Positions 7,817 to 16,579 of a DNA stretch of 64,000 nucleotides are shown in pieces (position 1 is the stretch's first letter; each line of letters opens with the position of its first letter). Source of the stretch: Manganitrophus sp963718695. GTDB lineage: Bacteria; Nitrospirota; Nitrospiria; SBBL01; Manganitrophaceae. The notes under the pieces are model-generated. The model worked only from the letters and a program-made list of their open reading frames with translations. It searched no databases and was not told the DNA's origin. The stretch lies in the NCBI GenBank assembly GCA_963718695.1, contig OY970371.1, positions 4,526,001-4,590,000 on the forward strand, written 5' to 3'. Position numbers and translations under genes: made by a program.

Positions 7817-9294
7817 AAGTTCAGGAGCAGGTGGTGTGGAGCGTTGATGAAATAGCAGGAGGATGCCGCGGCGACCGGCGGGGGAATGCCTTGTCGGAGA
7901 TCTCCGGCGTCTCGATCGACACCCGTACGATCCATCCCGGCGACCTCTTTGTCGCCATCCAGGGGCCCCGGTTCGACGGCCATGATTTCGTGGCATCGGC
8001 ATTGGCGCAGGGGGCCTCCGGCGCCGTGGTTTCCCGCGCCGAGTTTCAGGTTCGGGAGGAGACCTGGCGGTCGCTTCTTGATCGCCATTTTTTGATTCTG
8101 GTGGAGGACCCGCTCGCGGCCCTTCAAGCGTTGGCGACCTGGCATCGGATGCGATTCGACCTCCCGTTGATCGGCGTGACCGGCAGCAATGGGAAGACGA
8201 CAACCAAGGAGATGATCGCCGCGATCCTCTCCCGGAGAGGACCGGTCTTGAAGACGGAAGGGAATCTCAACAATCATCTCGGTCTTCCCCTTTCGCTTCT
8301 TCGCCTCGATGCGCGCCATCGGGCGGCGGTCCTGGAGATCGGAATCAGCCTCAAGGGGGAGATGCGGCGGCTCTGCGAGATCGCGCGGCCGACCGTCGGT
8401 TTAATCACCAATATCGGCCCCGCCCACCTGGAGTTCTTGGGAAGCCTGGAGGGGGTGGCGGAGGAGAAGGGATCGTTGTTCGAAGCGGTTCGTCCCGACG
8501 GCGCCGCGGTGATCAACCTCAACGATCCGCATCTGGCCCCCTGGGAGCAGCGGCTTTCTCGGAAATGGACCTTTGCGCTCGATTCGCCGGCCGATGTGAC
8601 GGCGACCGAGATCCGGCCCGAGCCGGCGGGAATCAGTTTTCTGCTGACGCTTCGCCGGACCGGGGAGGCGGGACGGATTCATCTGGCGACGACAGGGCGG
8701 CATCAGGTGGCGAACGCGCTCGGCGCGGCGGCGGTGGCCTGCGCGTTGGGGTATCGCCTGGAGGAGATCCGCGAGGGACTGGCGGCCTTCCGGCCGGTGG
8801 CGCTTCGCGCGGAGGTATTGGAAGCGGATGGAAAAACGATTCTGCTCGACGCGTACAACGCCAACCCGGCCTCGATGACGGCGGCGCTGGAGATGCTCGC
8901 CGCGTTCCCCCGCCGGGAGGAGGTTGCCTTCCGGAAGATCGCGCTGCTCGGCGACATGCTCGAGCTGGGGATGCACTCGGAGTCGGCGCATCGGGGCATC
9001 GGAGCGGCGGCCGCGCAAAACGGGATCGATCTGCTTGTTGCCGTGGGCCGATGGGCGGGAGCGGTGGCGGAAGGGGCGCGTCAGGCGGGAATGCCGGGCG
9101 AGAAGGTCGCGGCGTATGCCGATCTTTCTTCACTTCAAAAAGAATTTTTAACTTATGTTCGGAAAGGGGATGTGCTGTTGATTAAAGGATCGCGCGGAAT
9201 GCGGATGGAAACGGTCTTGCCGTGGCTCGGTATCGAGCGGTCGGATCGTGGAAAAAAGACGGAGACCCTCCCTCAGGAGAGGGGAAAAAGTTAA
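7813..9294 (+). CDS. murF: UDP-MurNAc-tripeptide:D-Ala-D-Ala ligase MurF
   Basis: 493 residues with the three Mur ligase domains: N-terminal substrate domain (ISGVSIDTRTIHPGDLFVAI, about 30-50), central ATPase with GVTGSNGKTTTKEM at 121-134, and C-terminal domain with LLDAYNANPASM and LGDMLELG. It adds the D-Ala-D-Ala dipeptide to complete the stem pentapeptide. Starts in the ATGA overlap with murE and its TAA stop overlaps the ATG of mraY. Confidence 0.95.
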   Translation: MKVQEQVVWSVDEIAGGCRGDRRGNALSEISGVSIDTRTIHPGDLFVAIQGPRFDGHDFVASALAQGASGAVVSRAEFQVREETWRSLLDRHFLILVEDPLAALQALATWHRMRFDLPLIGVTGSNGKTTTKEMIAAILSRRGPVLKTEGNLNNHLGLPLSLLRLDARHRAAVLEIGISLKGEMRRLCEIARPTVGLITNIGPAHLEFLGSLEGVAEEKGSLFEAVRPDGAAVINLNDPHLAPWEQRLSRKWTFALDSPADVTATEIRPEPAGISFLLTLRRTGEAGRIHLATTGRHQVANALGAAAVACALGYRLEEIREGLAAFRPVALRAEVLEADGKTILLDAYNANPASMTAALEMLAAFPRREEVAFRKIALLGDMLELGMHSESAHRGIGAAAAQNGIDLLVAVGRWAGAVAEGARQAGMPGEKVAAYADLSSLQKEFLTYVRKGDVLLIKGSRGMRMETVLPWLGIERSDRGKKTETLPQERGKS

Positions 9295-10370
9295 TGCTCT
9301 ATCATCTCCTCTATCCGCTGCATACGACCTATTCGTTTTTTAACGTTTTTCGATATATCACCTTTCGGACGATTTATGCCGTGGTGACGGCGCTGGTGAT
9401 CTCGTTTTTGATCGGAGATCTGGTCACGGAGCTTCTCCGCCGGTACCAAATCGGCCAGCAGATCCGGAGCGACGGACCGAAATCGCACATGAGCAAATCG
9501 GGGACGCCGACGATGGGGGGAATCTTGATCCTCATCGCGATTCTGGTTTCGACGCTTCTCTGGGCCGACCTGAGAAATAAGTATATCTGGCTGGTCCTTT
9601 TTGCGACGGTGGGGTTCGGCGCCATCGGGTTTATGGATGATTATCTGAAATGTATTCGAAAAAATACCAAAGGGCTTCTTCCCCGATACAAATTCAGCCT
9701 GCAGATCCTGGTGGCGTTGATCGTCGCTTTGGGGGTCTATCGTTCTGCCGCGTATTCCCCCATTCTCTCGGTCCCCTTTTTCAAGAATATCACCCCCGAT
9801 CTGGGAGCGCTCTACATTCCCTTCGCGATTCTGGTGATCGTCGGGGCATCGAACGCGGTGAATTTGACCGACGGGTTGGACGGGCTGGTGATCGGCCCGA
9901 TTACGGTGACGGCGGTCGCCTATACCATCGTCACCTATGTGACCGGTCATAAAAATTTTTCGGACTACCTGTTGATTCCCCACATCGACGGCGCGGGGGA
10001 GCTGTCGATCTTCTGCGGCGCGATGATCGGGGCGAGTCTCGGGTTTCTCTGGTACAACGCCTATCCGGCGTCGATCTTTATGGGCGACGTCGGCTCGCTT
10101 CCCCTCGGCGGGGCGCTGGGCGCGGTGGCGGTGATTTCGAAGCACGAGCTGCTGCTCGCGCTGGTTGGCGGCATCTTTGTGATGGAGGCGCTCTCGGTGA
10201 TCTTCCAGGTCGCCTCCTTCAAATCGAGCGGGAGGCGGGTCTTTCTGATGGCGCCGATTCACCACCACTTTGAGCTGAAGGGGTGGAAGGAGCCGAAGAT
10301 CGTCGTCCGTTTTTGGATTCTCTCGATTATTTTGGCCTTATTGAGTTTGAGCACCCTCAAGCTGAGGTAG
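9294..10370 (+). CDS. mraY: Phospho-MurNAc-pentapeptide transferase MraY
   Basis: 358 residues from the ATG at 9294, overlapping the murF stop in TAATG and preceded by AGGAGAGGGG; this start reproduces the family's usual ~360 residues (the frame is open further upstream within murF). About ten hydrophobic helices, with the catalytic aspartates visible in FMDDYLK, NLTDGLDGL and GDVGSLPLGG and the MAPIHHHFELKGW motif near the end. It transfers phospho-MurNAc-pentapeptide to undecaprenyl phosphate, forming lipid I. Confidence 0.96.
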   Translation: MLYHLLYPLHTTYSFFNVFRYITFRTIYAVVTALVISFLIGDLVTELLRRYQIGQQIRSDGPKSHMSKSGTPTMGGILILIAILVSTLLWADLRNKYIWLVLFATVGFGAIGFMDDYLKCIRKNTKGLLPRYKFSLQILVALIVALGVYRSAAYSPILSVPFFKNITPDLGALYIPFAILVIVGASNAVNLTDGLDGLVIGPITVTAVAYTIVTYVTGHKNFSDYLLIPHIDGAGELSIFCGAMIGASLGFLWYNAYPASIFMGDVGSLPLGGALGAVAVISKHELLLALVGGIFVMEALSVIFQVASFKSSGRRVFLMAPIHHHFELKGWKEPKIVVRFWILSIILALLSLSTLKLR

Positions 10371-10434
10371 CACGCCCTCTTCGGGTAGCCGCCCTGTTTC
10401 CCGGCGATCGGGCCGGTGGCAGACGCAACGAGTC

Positions 10435-11829
10435 ATGACGCGCAACGAGGTTGTATTGAAGGGGTCATTCAAAGGAAAGAAGGTGACTGTCGTCGGAATG
10501 GGGGCCAGCGGGATCGCGGCCGCTTCCCTCTTGGTCCGCGAAGGGGCCGAAGTGCTCGTGGTCGACGATCGGCAAAGAGCGGTCCCTTCTTCCCTCGCGC
10601 AGCTCTCTCAAGGAGGCCAGGGGAGCGGCTCGCTTCGCTTCCATCTCGGCCACCGGGAGGAGGAAGATCTCCTCTCCGCTGAATGTGTGGTTCTGAGCCC
10701 CGGGGTCCCTTTTAAAACACTTCCGATCGAGCAACTCCAAGCGCGCCGAATTCCGATCATCGGCGAGATCGAGCTCGCCTCGACCTTTCTCTCGGCCCTC
10801 TCGGCGCCGATCATTGCGATCACCGGGACGAACGGAAAGAGCACCACCACCACCCTTGTCGGAGAGATCCTCAAGGGATGGGGGTGGAAAGTCTTCGTCG
10901 GCGGGAATCTGGGGACGCCGTTGTCGGAAGCGGTCACCGGAACGTGGGATTTCATCGTGGCGGAGCTGAGCTCTTTTCAGCTGGAGACGATTCAGACCTT
11001 CCGCCCCCGGATTGCGGCTTTGTTGAATGTCACCCCCGATCACCTCGACCGTTATCCCGACTTTCAGTCGTACCAGGCGGCGAAGTGGCGGCTCTTCGAG
11101 AATCAATCGGAGGGGGATTATGCGGTCCTCAATCAAGATGATCCGGCCACGATGCCGCCGGCGTTGAGCGGTTCGGCGGTCTCTTTCAGCCGGCTGGTGA
11201 TCCCGAAGCGGGGGGTCTATCTTCATTGGCGGGAGGGGGAGATCGTCTCCAATCTCTGGGGAGAGCCCGATCCGGTGATTCGGGTGGAGTTCCTGAAGAT
11301 CAAAGGGTCTCACAATATCGAGAACGCCATGGCCGCCATCGCAGTCACCCTTCTCTGCGGATGCTCGCCCGAGGGGATTCGACAGGCGCTGATGAATTTT
11401 AAGGGGCTTCCGCATCGAATGGAACTGGTCCGGGAAGTCCGCGGGGTCAAATATATCAACGATTCGAAAGGGACGAACGTCGGGGCGGTGATCAAGTCGA
11501 TCGAAGGGTTGACCGTTCCGGTGACCTTGATCGCCGGCGGGAAGGACAAGGAGAGCGACTTCACCCCGCTCAAAGACCTGATCCTCAAGAAGGTCAAGCG
11601 GCTGATCTTACTGGGAGAGGCGCAGGAAAAGATCGCCCGTTCTTTTTCAGAGCATCCCGCGGTGGAACGGGTTGGGTCGATGGAGCAGGCGGTCGAGCGG
11701 GCCGCCGCCTCCGCGGCGGCGGGGGAAATCGTCCTTCTCTCCCCCGGCTGCGCGAGTTTTGACATGTTCCGGGACTATCGGCACCGGGGCGAGGTCTTCA
11801 GGCAAGCGGTGGAGGGACTTCCGTCGTGA
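10435..11829 (+). CDS. murD: UDP-MurNAc-L-Ala:D-Glu ligase MurD
   Basis: 464 residues. N-terminal Rossmann domain with VVGMGASGIAAA (20-31), the ATP motif GTNGKSTTTT at 131-140, NVTPDHLDRY near 200, and C-terminal NDSKGTNVGA. It adds D-glutamate to UDP-MurNAc-Ala. There is a 64-base gap after mraY, one of the few untranslated spacers in the mur block. The stop overlaps the GTG of ftsW. Confidence 0.96.
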   Translation: MTRNEVVLKGSFKGKKVTVVGMGASGIAAASLLVREGAEVLVVDDRQRAVPSSLAQLSQGGQGSGSLRFHLGHREEEDLLSAECVVLSPGVPFKTLPIEQLQARRIPIIGEIELASTFLSALSAPIIAITGTNGKSTTTTLVGEILKGWGWKVFVGGNLGTPLSEAVTGTWDFIVAELSSFQLETIQTFRPRIAALLNVTPDHLDRYPDFQSYQAAKWRLFENQSEGDYAVLNQDDPATMPPALSGSAVSFSRLVIPKRGVYLHWREGEIVSNLWGEPDPVIRVEFLKIKGSHNIENAMAAIAVTLLCGCSPEGIRQALMNFKGLPHRMELVREVRGVKYINDSKGTNVGAVIKSIEGLTVPVTLIAGGKDKESDFTPLKDLILKKVKRLILLGEAQEKIARSFSEHPAVERVGSMEQAVERAAASAAAGEIVLLSPGCASFDMFRDYRHRGEVFRQAVEGLPS

Positions 11830-13064
11830 GCACAAGGAAGAGAGCAGAGAGCGGCGCAGAAACGCATTCTCTTTTCGCCTCCATTCCGCAGTCTGAAAGG
11901 AATCTGAAAGCGGCGCGGAAGCGTCCCGCGGCCGGAGACCGCCTTCTGCCGATGATCGCCCTTTTCTTAGGCGTGGTCGGGCTGGTGATGATCTACAGCG
12001 CCAGCGGCATTCTGGCGGGGAAGAATTATCAAGACTCCGCCTTTTTCCTGAAGAGACAATTCCTCTGGATGGGGATCGCCCTTCTCTCCTTCTTGATTGT
12101 TTCGCGCATCCCGCTCGATCGGTTGCGGGAGTGGGTCGCTCCGATGACCCTTCTTATCTTCGCGCTGCTGATTGCGGTGCTCCTCCCCGGGATCGGGTCC
12201 GAAGTCAACGGCTCCCGACGATGGATCCGGCTTGGGCCGGCCGCTTTTCAGCCTTCCGAAGCGGCCAAGCTCTTCACCGTGATCTATCTGAGCCATTATG
12301 TGGTGAAGAAGGGGGATCGGATTCGGGATTTCTTCGAGGGGTTGGCCCCGGCGCTGGTGGTGATCGGTCTGCAGATTGCCTTAATCTTGGTGGAGCCCGA
12401 TCTCGGAATGACCGTGATCATCCTCACCTTGGCTGCGCTCCTTCTCTTTTTAGGAGGGGTTGCGTTTACGCATTTGGCTTCGCTGGGGCTGCTGATGATC
12501 CCGTTGGTTCTCTACTGGATCTTGAAGACCCCCTACCGGCTCCAGCGGGTGATGTCGTATCTGAATCCCTGGAGCGATCCGTCGGCGAGCGGTTTTCAGA
12601 TGATCCAATCGTACCTGGCGTTGGGAAGCGGCGGGATCTTCGGGAACGGATTAGGGGAGGGACGGCAGAAGCTTTTCTTTCTTCCCGAGCCGCACACCGA
12701 TTTTATCTTCGCCTTGATCGGGGAGGAGCTGGGATTGATCGGAACCCTTTCGCTTCTTGTTCTCTATGTTTTTCTTCTCTGGAGGGGGACCCGGATTGCA
12801 GGGTCGGTCGAAGATCCCTTTCACCGGATGCTGGCGATCGGGACGACACTGATGATGACACTGCCGGCGATGATGAACATGGGGGTGGTCACCGGGCTTC
12901 TCCCGACCAAGGGATTGGCCCTCCCCTTCGTCAGCTACGGCGGCTCTTCCCTGTTGGTGAACTGGCTGGCGATGGGCCTTCTTTACAATGTTTCCCGAAG
13001 CGCTTCCCCTTTTCGGGCGAGGGTCGGGGCGAGGGGGCTTGCGGCGGAAGGGGGACGGGCATGA
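11826..13064 (+). CDS. ftsW: Lipid II polymerase FtsW (SEDS family)
   Basis: 412 residues with about ten membrane helices starting near residue 40 after a hydrophilic, basic N-terminal extension. SEDS signatures are visible: IYSASG, GSEVNGSRRWIRLGPAAFQPSE, LVEPDLGM, and the C-terminal VVTGLLPTKGLALPFVSYGGSS. FtsW is the septal peptidoglycan glycosyltransferase working with FtsI. Start GTG overlaps the murD stop; the stop overlaps the murG ATG. A second SEDS protein (RodA) lies at 60356-61468. Confidence 0.95.
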   Translation: MSTRKRAESGAETHSLFASIPQSERNLKAARKRPAAGDRLLPMIALFLGVVGLVMIYSASGILAGKNYQDSAFFLKRQFLWMGIALLSFLIVSRIPLDRLREWVAPMTLLIFALLIAVLLPGIGSEVNGSRRWIRLGPAAFQPSEAAKLFTVIYLSHYVVKKGDRIRDFFEGLAPALVVIGLQIALILVEPDLGMTVIILTLAALLLFLGGVAFTHLASLGLLMIPLVLYWILKTPYRLQRVMSYLNPWSDPSASGFQMIQSYLALGSGGIFGNGLGEGRQKLFFLPEPHTDFIFALIGEELGLIGTLSLLVLYVFLLWRGTRIAGSVEDPFHRMLAIGTTLMMTLPAMMNMGVVTGLLPTKGLALPFVSYGGSSLLVNWLAMGLLYNVSRSASPFRARVGARGLAAEGGRA

Positions 13065-14158
13065 GGGTGGTGATCGCAGGGGGAGGAACCGGCGGCCATC
13101 TTTATCCTGGGATCGCCCTGGCGCAGACCTTTCAGAAGGTGGAGTCGGATGCCAAGGTGCTCTTCGTCGGAACCGCACAGGGAATGGAGGCGAAGCTCCT
13201 TCCCGAGAAGGGATTCTCGTTCGCTGCGATCTCGGCGAAGGGGTTCGTCGGAAAGGGAATCGCGGGCCGGCTCAAGTCGCTTTTCCTGGTTCCGGTCGGG
13301 TTGTTCCAGTCGATTTCGATCCTGAGGGATTTTTCTCCGCAACTGGTGATCGGGATCGGCGGCTATGCCGCGGGGCCGGTCTTGTTGGCGGCGATTTTGC
13401 TGAAGATCAAACGGGTGATCTTAGAGCCGAACCTGGTGCCGGGGCTGGCCAATAAGATGGTCGCCCCCTCGGTCGATCTGGCGGTGATCGCCTTTGAGGA
13501 GACGCGCGCCTACCTTCAAACAAAGCGCTTTCTGAGGGCCGGCGTTCCGGTCCGGCCGGAGATCGTCGAGGCGGGGGCCGATAGGGACGTATTGCAATAC
13601 GCCCCTACCGAGACAAAAACCCTCCTGATTTTGGGGGGAAGCCAGGGGGCGCAGTCGATCAATCGGGCGATGGTCGCCGCCCTTCCTTATTTGGGGGAAG
13701 AAAAGGGATCGTTTCGGATCATTCATCAAACCGGAAAACGCGACTGGGAAGAGGTCAAGGACGCCTACGCGCGCTCCGGACGCTCGGCCCGTGTGGAGCC
13801 ATTTATCCACGACATGGCGGCGGTCTATGCCGCGGCCGATCTTGTCGTGAGCCGCGCGGGGGCGGGGACCCTTTCGGAGCTGGGCGCCGTCGGGAAGCCG
13901 TCGCTCTTGATCCCGTATCCGCTCGCCACCGGTCACCAGGAGAAAAACGCGGCGGCCTTTGTGTCGGCGGGGGCGGCTGAGATGATATTGGATCGGGATC
14001 TCGACGGGCGAAGGCTGGCCGAGCGGATTGTCTTTCTTCTCTCCGATCCGATTCGGCTTTCCGAGATGGCCGGGGCGGCCCGGCGTCAGGGACATCCGCA
14101 TTCGGCGGAGGAAATTGTGGAAGCCTGTTTTGAATTGGTGAGGAAAGGGTCTGTGTAG
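13061..14158 (+). CDS. murG: Lipid II synthase MurG (GlcNAc transferase), with a palindromic repeat inside the coding sequence
   Basis: 365 residues from the ATG at 13061 (MRVVIAGGGTGGHLYPGIALA). The frame is open upstream inside ftsW, but this start has the glycine-rich lipid/diphosphate loop at the N-terminus and forms ATGA with the ftsW stop. GT28 C-terminal motifs: LILGGSQGAQSINRA, RAGAGTLSELGAVGKPSLLIPYP and GHQEKNA. It adds GlcNAc to lipid I on the cytoplasmic face. Between the two Rossmann domains, about residues 170-184, the protein is encoded by a 26-base palindrome (13582-13607) matching the interspersed repeats of this genome. The stop codon TAG lies inside a second repeat element that begins at 14155. 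Confidence 0.95.
   Translation: MRVVIAGGGTGGHLYPGIALAQTFQKVESDAKVLFVGTAQGMEAKLLPEKGFSFAAISAKGFVGKGIAGRLKSLFLVPVGLFQSISILRDFSPQLVIGIGGYAAGPVLLAAILLKIKRVILEPNLVPGLANKMVAPSVDLAVIAFEETRAYLQTKRFLRAGVPVRPEIVEAGADRDVLQYAPTETKTLLILGGSQGAQSINRAMVAALPYLGEEKGSFRIIHQTGKRDWEEVKDAYARSGRSARVEPFIHDMAAVYAAADLVVSRAGAGTLSELGAVGKPSLLIPYPLATGHQEKNAAAFVSAGAAEMILDRDLDGRRLAERIVFLLSDPIRLSEMAGAARRQGHPHSAEEIVEACFELVRKGSV
13582..13607 (+). repeat. 26-base palindromic repeat embedded in murG
   Basis: TAGGGACGTATTG pairs with CAATACGCCCCTA across a centre at 13594/13595, a near-perfect palindrome with a single mismatch pair. It resembles the GTAGGGGC...GCCCCTAC termini of the element at 14155-14241, suggesting one repeat family. 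It stays in frame and encodes part of the linker between the two MurG domains, where extra residues should be tolerated. Confidence 0.8.
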
Positions 14159-14241
14159 GGGCGCACCGATGTGTGCGCCCGCTTTTGTTCTTTGCCGTTT
14201 GAATTGTAAAGATCAGGGCAGACACGCAGGTCTGCCCCTAC
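14155..14241 (+). repeat. Composite palindromic interspersed element (MITE/REP-like) at the murG stop
   Basis: An 87-base element bounded by GTAGGGGC (14155-14162) and its inverted copy GCCCCTAC (14234-14241). Inside are two hairpins: GGGCGCAC/GTGCGCCC at the left and GGGCAGAC/GTCTGCCC at the right, each with a short loop. It fills nearly the whole 98-base gap between murG and murC and supplies the last bases of murG including the TAG stop. The architecture is typical of non-autonomous REP/MITE elements; no transposase is nearby. Confidence 0.75.
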
Positions 14242-14256
14242 GAGTGTCGATCATTT

Positions 14257-15633
14257 ATGTTTCGTAAGGTTCAACATATTCACTTTGTCGGAATCGGCGG
14301 GGTCGGGATGAGCGGGATCGCGGAGATTCTCCTCAACATGGGGTTCCGGGTCAGCGGATCGGACAAGGCGGCGTCGGAGCAGACCCGTCGGCTGGCGTCG
14401 ATGGGGGGAACGATTTACGTCGGACACGATCCGCGTCACATCGAAGGGGCGGAGGTGCTCGTCTACTCTTCGGCGGTCCGGTCCGACAATGTCGAAATCG
14501 TCGCGGCGAAACAGCAGAAGGTCCCTGTGATCCCCCGGGCCGAGATGCTCGCCGAGCTGATGCGGCTTCGGTATGGAATTGCGGTCGCCGGCGCGCATGG
14601 AAAGACAACCACAACGACGATGGTCGCCACGGTCCTGGCCGAAGGGGGGCTCGATCCGACGGCGGTGATCGGCGGGAAGGTGAACAGCTTCGGCGGACAC
14701 GCCAAGAAGGGGGAAGGCGATTTCCTGGTGGCCGAGGCCGATGAGAGCGACGGTTCGTTTCTGAAGCTTTCGCCGACGGTGGCGGTCGTGACGACGATCG
14801 ATAGGGAGCACCTCGACTACTACCGGACGTTCGAGGCGATCCAGGCGACGTTCCTCAGCTTCATCAACAAGGTTCCATTTTATGGGCTTGCGATCCTCTG
14901 CGGCGACGACCGGGCGATCGCCGAATTGATTCCGCGGGTGGAGAAGCGCTATCTCACTTATGGCACCGCGTCCCATCTCGATCTGGCGGCGGAGGAACTG
15001 GCCTTCCAGCCGTGGAAGACGACCTTCCAGGCGCGCTTTCACGGCGAATCGCTCGGCCGCTTCACGCTGCCGGTGCCGGGCCGGCACAATGTGCTCAACG
15101 CCTTGGCCGCGATCGCCGTCGGATTGGAGCTGGAAATTCCGGTGGAGTCGATCCGAAAGGGATTGGAAGGATACCGGGGGGTCGAGCGGCGCTTTCAACT
15201 GCAAGGGGAGAAAAACGGCGTCTGGGTCATCGACGATTATGGACACCACCCGACCGAGATCCGGGCGACCCTGGCGGCGGCGAAGCGGGGGTGGGGATGC
15301 GGGCTGCTCGTCCTCTTTCAGCCGCACCGGTATACACGAACCCGGGATCTCCTGGATGATTTAGCGGGCTCGTTCACCGACGCCGATCACCTGATCCTCA
15401 CCGACATCTATGCGGCCGGCGAGCCGCCGATTCCGGGGATCGACGGGGAGCGGCTCTGCCAGGCGGTGGCGGCGAGCGGCCACCCCGACGTGACTTTTCT
15501 CCGCGACCGCGCCGAGATGCTTGCCGCGGTAGAAAAGAAGGCAAAGCCGGGGATGATGGTGATCACCCTCGGCGCTGGCGATATCTGGAAGCTGGGAAAA
15601 ACCTTTCTCTCCGTATCGGAGGAAGCGAAGTAG
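14257..15633 (+). CDS. murC: UDP-MurNAc:L-alanine ligase MurC
   Basis: 458 residues. HFVGIGGVGMSGIAEIL (9-25) is the MurC nucleotide-binding opening; the ATP motif AGAHGKTTTTT is at 111-121; EADESDGSFL and the late DDYGHHPTEIRATL (about 327-340) follow. It adds the first amino acid, L-alanine, to UDP-MurNAc. It is separated from murG by a repeat element, so ribosome entry must be independent here. The stop is followed after one base by murB. Confidence 0.96.
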   Translation: MFRKVQHIHFVGIGGVGMSGIAEILLNMGFRVSGSDKAASEQTRRLASMGGTIYVGHDPRHIEGAEVLVYSSAVRSDNVEIVAAKQQKVPVIPRAEMLAELMRLRYGIAVAGAHGKTTTTTMVATVLAEGGLDPTAVIGGKVNSFGGHAKKGEGDFLVAEADESDGSFLKLSPTVAVVTTIDREHLDYYRTFEAIQATFLSFINKVPFYGLAILCGDDRAIAELIPRVEKRYLTYGTASHLDLAAEELAFQPWKTTFQARFHGESLGRFTLPVPGRHNVLNALAAIAVGLELEIPVESIRKGLEGYRGVERRFQLQGEKNGVWVIDDYGHHPTEIRATLAAAKRGWGCGLLVLFQPHRYTRTRDLLDDLAGSFTDADHLILTDIYAAGEPPIPGIDGERLCQAVAASGHPDVTFLRDRAEMLAAVEKKAKPGMMVITLGAGDIWKLGKTFLSVSEEAK

Positions 15634-15634
15634 G

Positions 15635-16579
15635 ATGCGATTGATGCAAATAGAACCAGGGGAAAAAGAGGGTCTTCCGTTGAAAGAGGCCTTGAAAGAT
15701 TATCCCGGGGAGATCCGTTTCGACGAGCCGGTCGCGCCGTACAGCTCGCTTAAAGTCGGCGGGCCGGCGGAGGCGATGGTCTTCCCGAGATCTTCGGCGG
15801 AGGTGATCCTCCTGATGGAGCGGATCGCGCAGCATCGGCTCCCTTATTTTATCCTCGGCGGCGGGAGCAACCTCATTGTACGCGACGGCGGCATTCCGGG
15901 GGTGGTCGTTCACCTGAAGCATTTGAGCCGGATTACGTTCCAGGAGCCCGAGACCCTCCTCGCGGATGCAGGGGTGTCGTATCCGAAGCTCTCCACCGAA
16001 GCGATGGCGAAAGGGCTTTCCGGGCTGGAGTTTGCCGCCGGGATTCCGGGGACGGTCGGCGGGGCGGTGGCGATGAACGCCGGCATTCCGGGTGAAGAGA
16101 CGGCATCGGTCTTGTCCTCCGTGACGCTAGTCGATGAAGAAGCAAAAGTCCGAACGCTGGCGAAGGAAACGATTCAGTTCGGATATCGGACCGCGGCGCT
16201 TCCAAAGGGGATCGTGATCTCCGCTTCCTTTCGGCTGACGCCGGCCCCTCCCGCGGAAGTGGAGGAAAAATTGAAGCGGTTGTTGAAGCGGCGACGGGAG
16301 ACCCAGCCCCTCTCCTTTCCGAATGTCGGTTCGGTCTTCACGAACCCGCCGGGTGATTACGCCGGGCGGCTGGTTGAATCGGTCGGGCTGAAGGGGCTCC
16401 GGGTCGGCGACGCTCAGATTTCCGAGCGGCATGGGAACTTCATCATCAACCTCGGAAATGCAAAAGCCGGCGAGGCGCTGGCCCTCATCGAAGAGATGCG
16501 GAAACGGGTTCAGGAACAATACGGAGTCAGCTTAGAACTGGAAGCGAAAGTCGTCGGAAGGGATTCGCAGTGGCGTTAG
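15635..16579 (+). CDS. murB: UDP-N-acetylenolpyruvoylglucosamine reductase MurB
   Basis: 314 residues of the type-II-like (compact) MurB family. FAD-binding motifs: YSSLKVGGPAE near 38-48, ILGGGSNLIVRDGGIPGVVV around 72-91 and GIPGTVGGAVAMNAG at about 133-147; the catalytic serine is in GSVFTNP. It reduces enolpyruvyl-UDP-GlcNAc to UDP-MurNAc using NADPH. An in-frame ATG four codons in (15644) is an alternative start. Ten bases overlap with ddl. Confidence 0.95.
   Translation: MRLMQIEPGEKEGLPLKEALKDYPGEIRFDEPVAPYSSLKVGGPAEAMVFPRSSAEVILLMERIAQHRLPYFILGGGSNLIVRDGGIPGVVVHLKHLSRITFQEPETLLADAGVSYPKLSTEAMAKGLSGLEFAAGIPGTVGGAVAMNAGIPGEETASVLSSVTLVDEEAKVRTLAKETIQFGYRTAALPKGIVISASFRLTPAPPAEVEEKLKRLLKRRRETQPLSFPNVGSVFTNPPGDYAGRLVESVGLKGLRVGDAQISERHGNFIINLGNAKAGEALALIEEMRKRVQEQYGVSLELEAKVVGRDSQWR

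Noticed and set aside
6626..8203. Minus-strand open frame of 525 codons
   Set aside because: Covers murE and murF in antisense; the composition is Arg/Pro-rich and shows no domain.
12131..13060. N-terminal extension of murG inside ftsW
   Set aside because: The frame is open but low-complexity; MurG homology begins at the ATG at 13061, which overlaps the ftsW stop.
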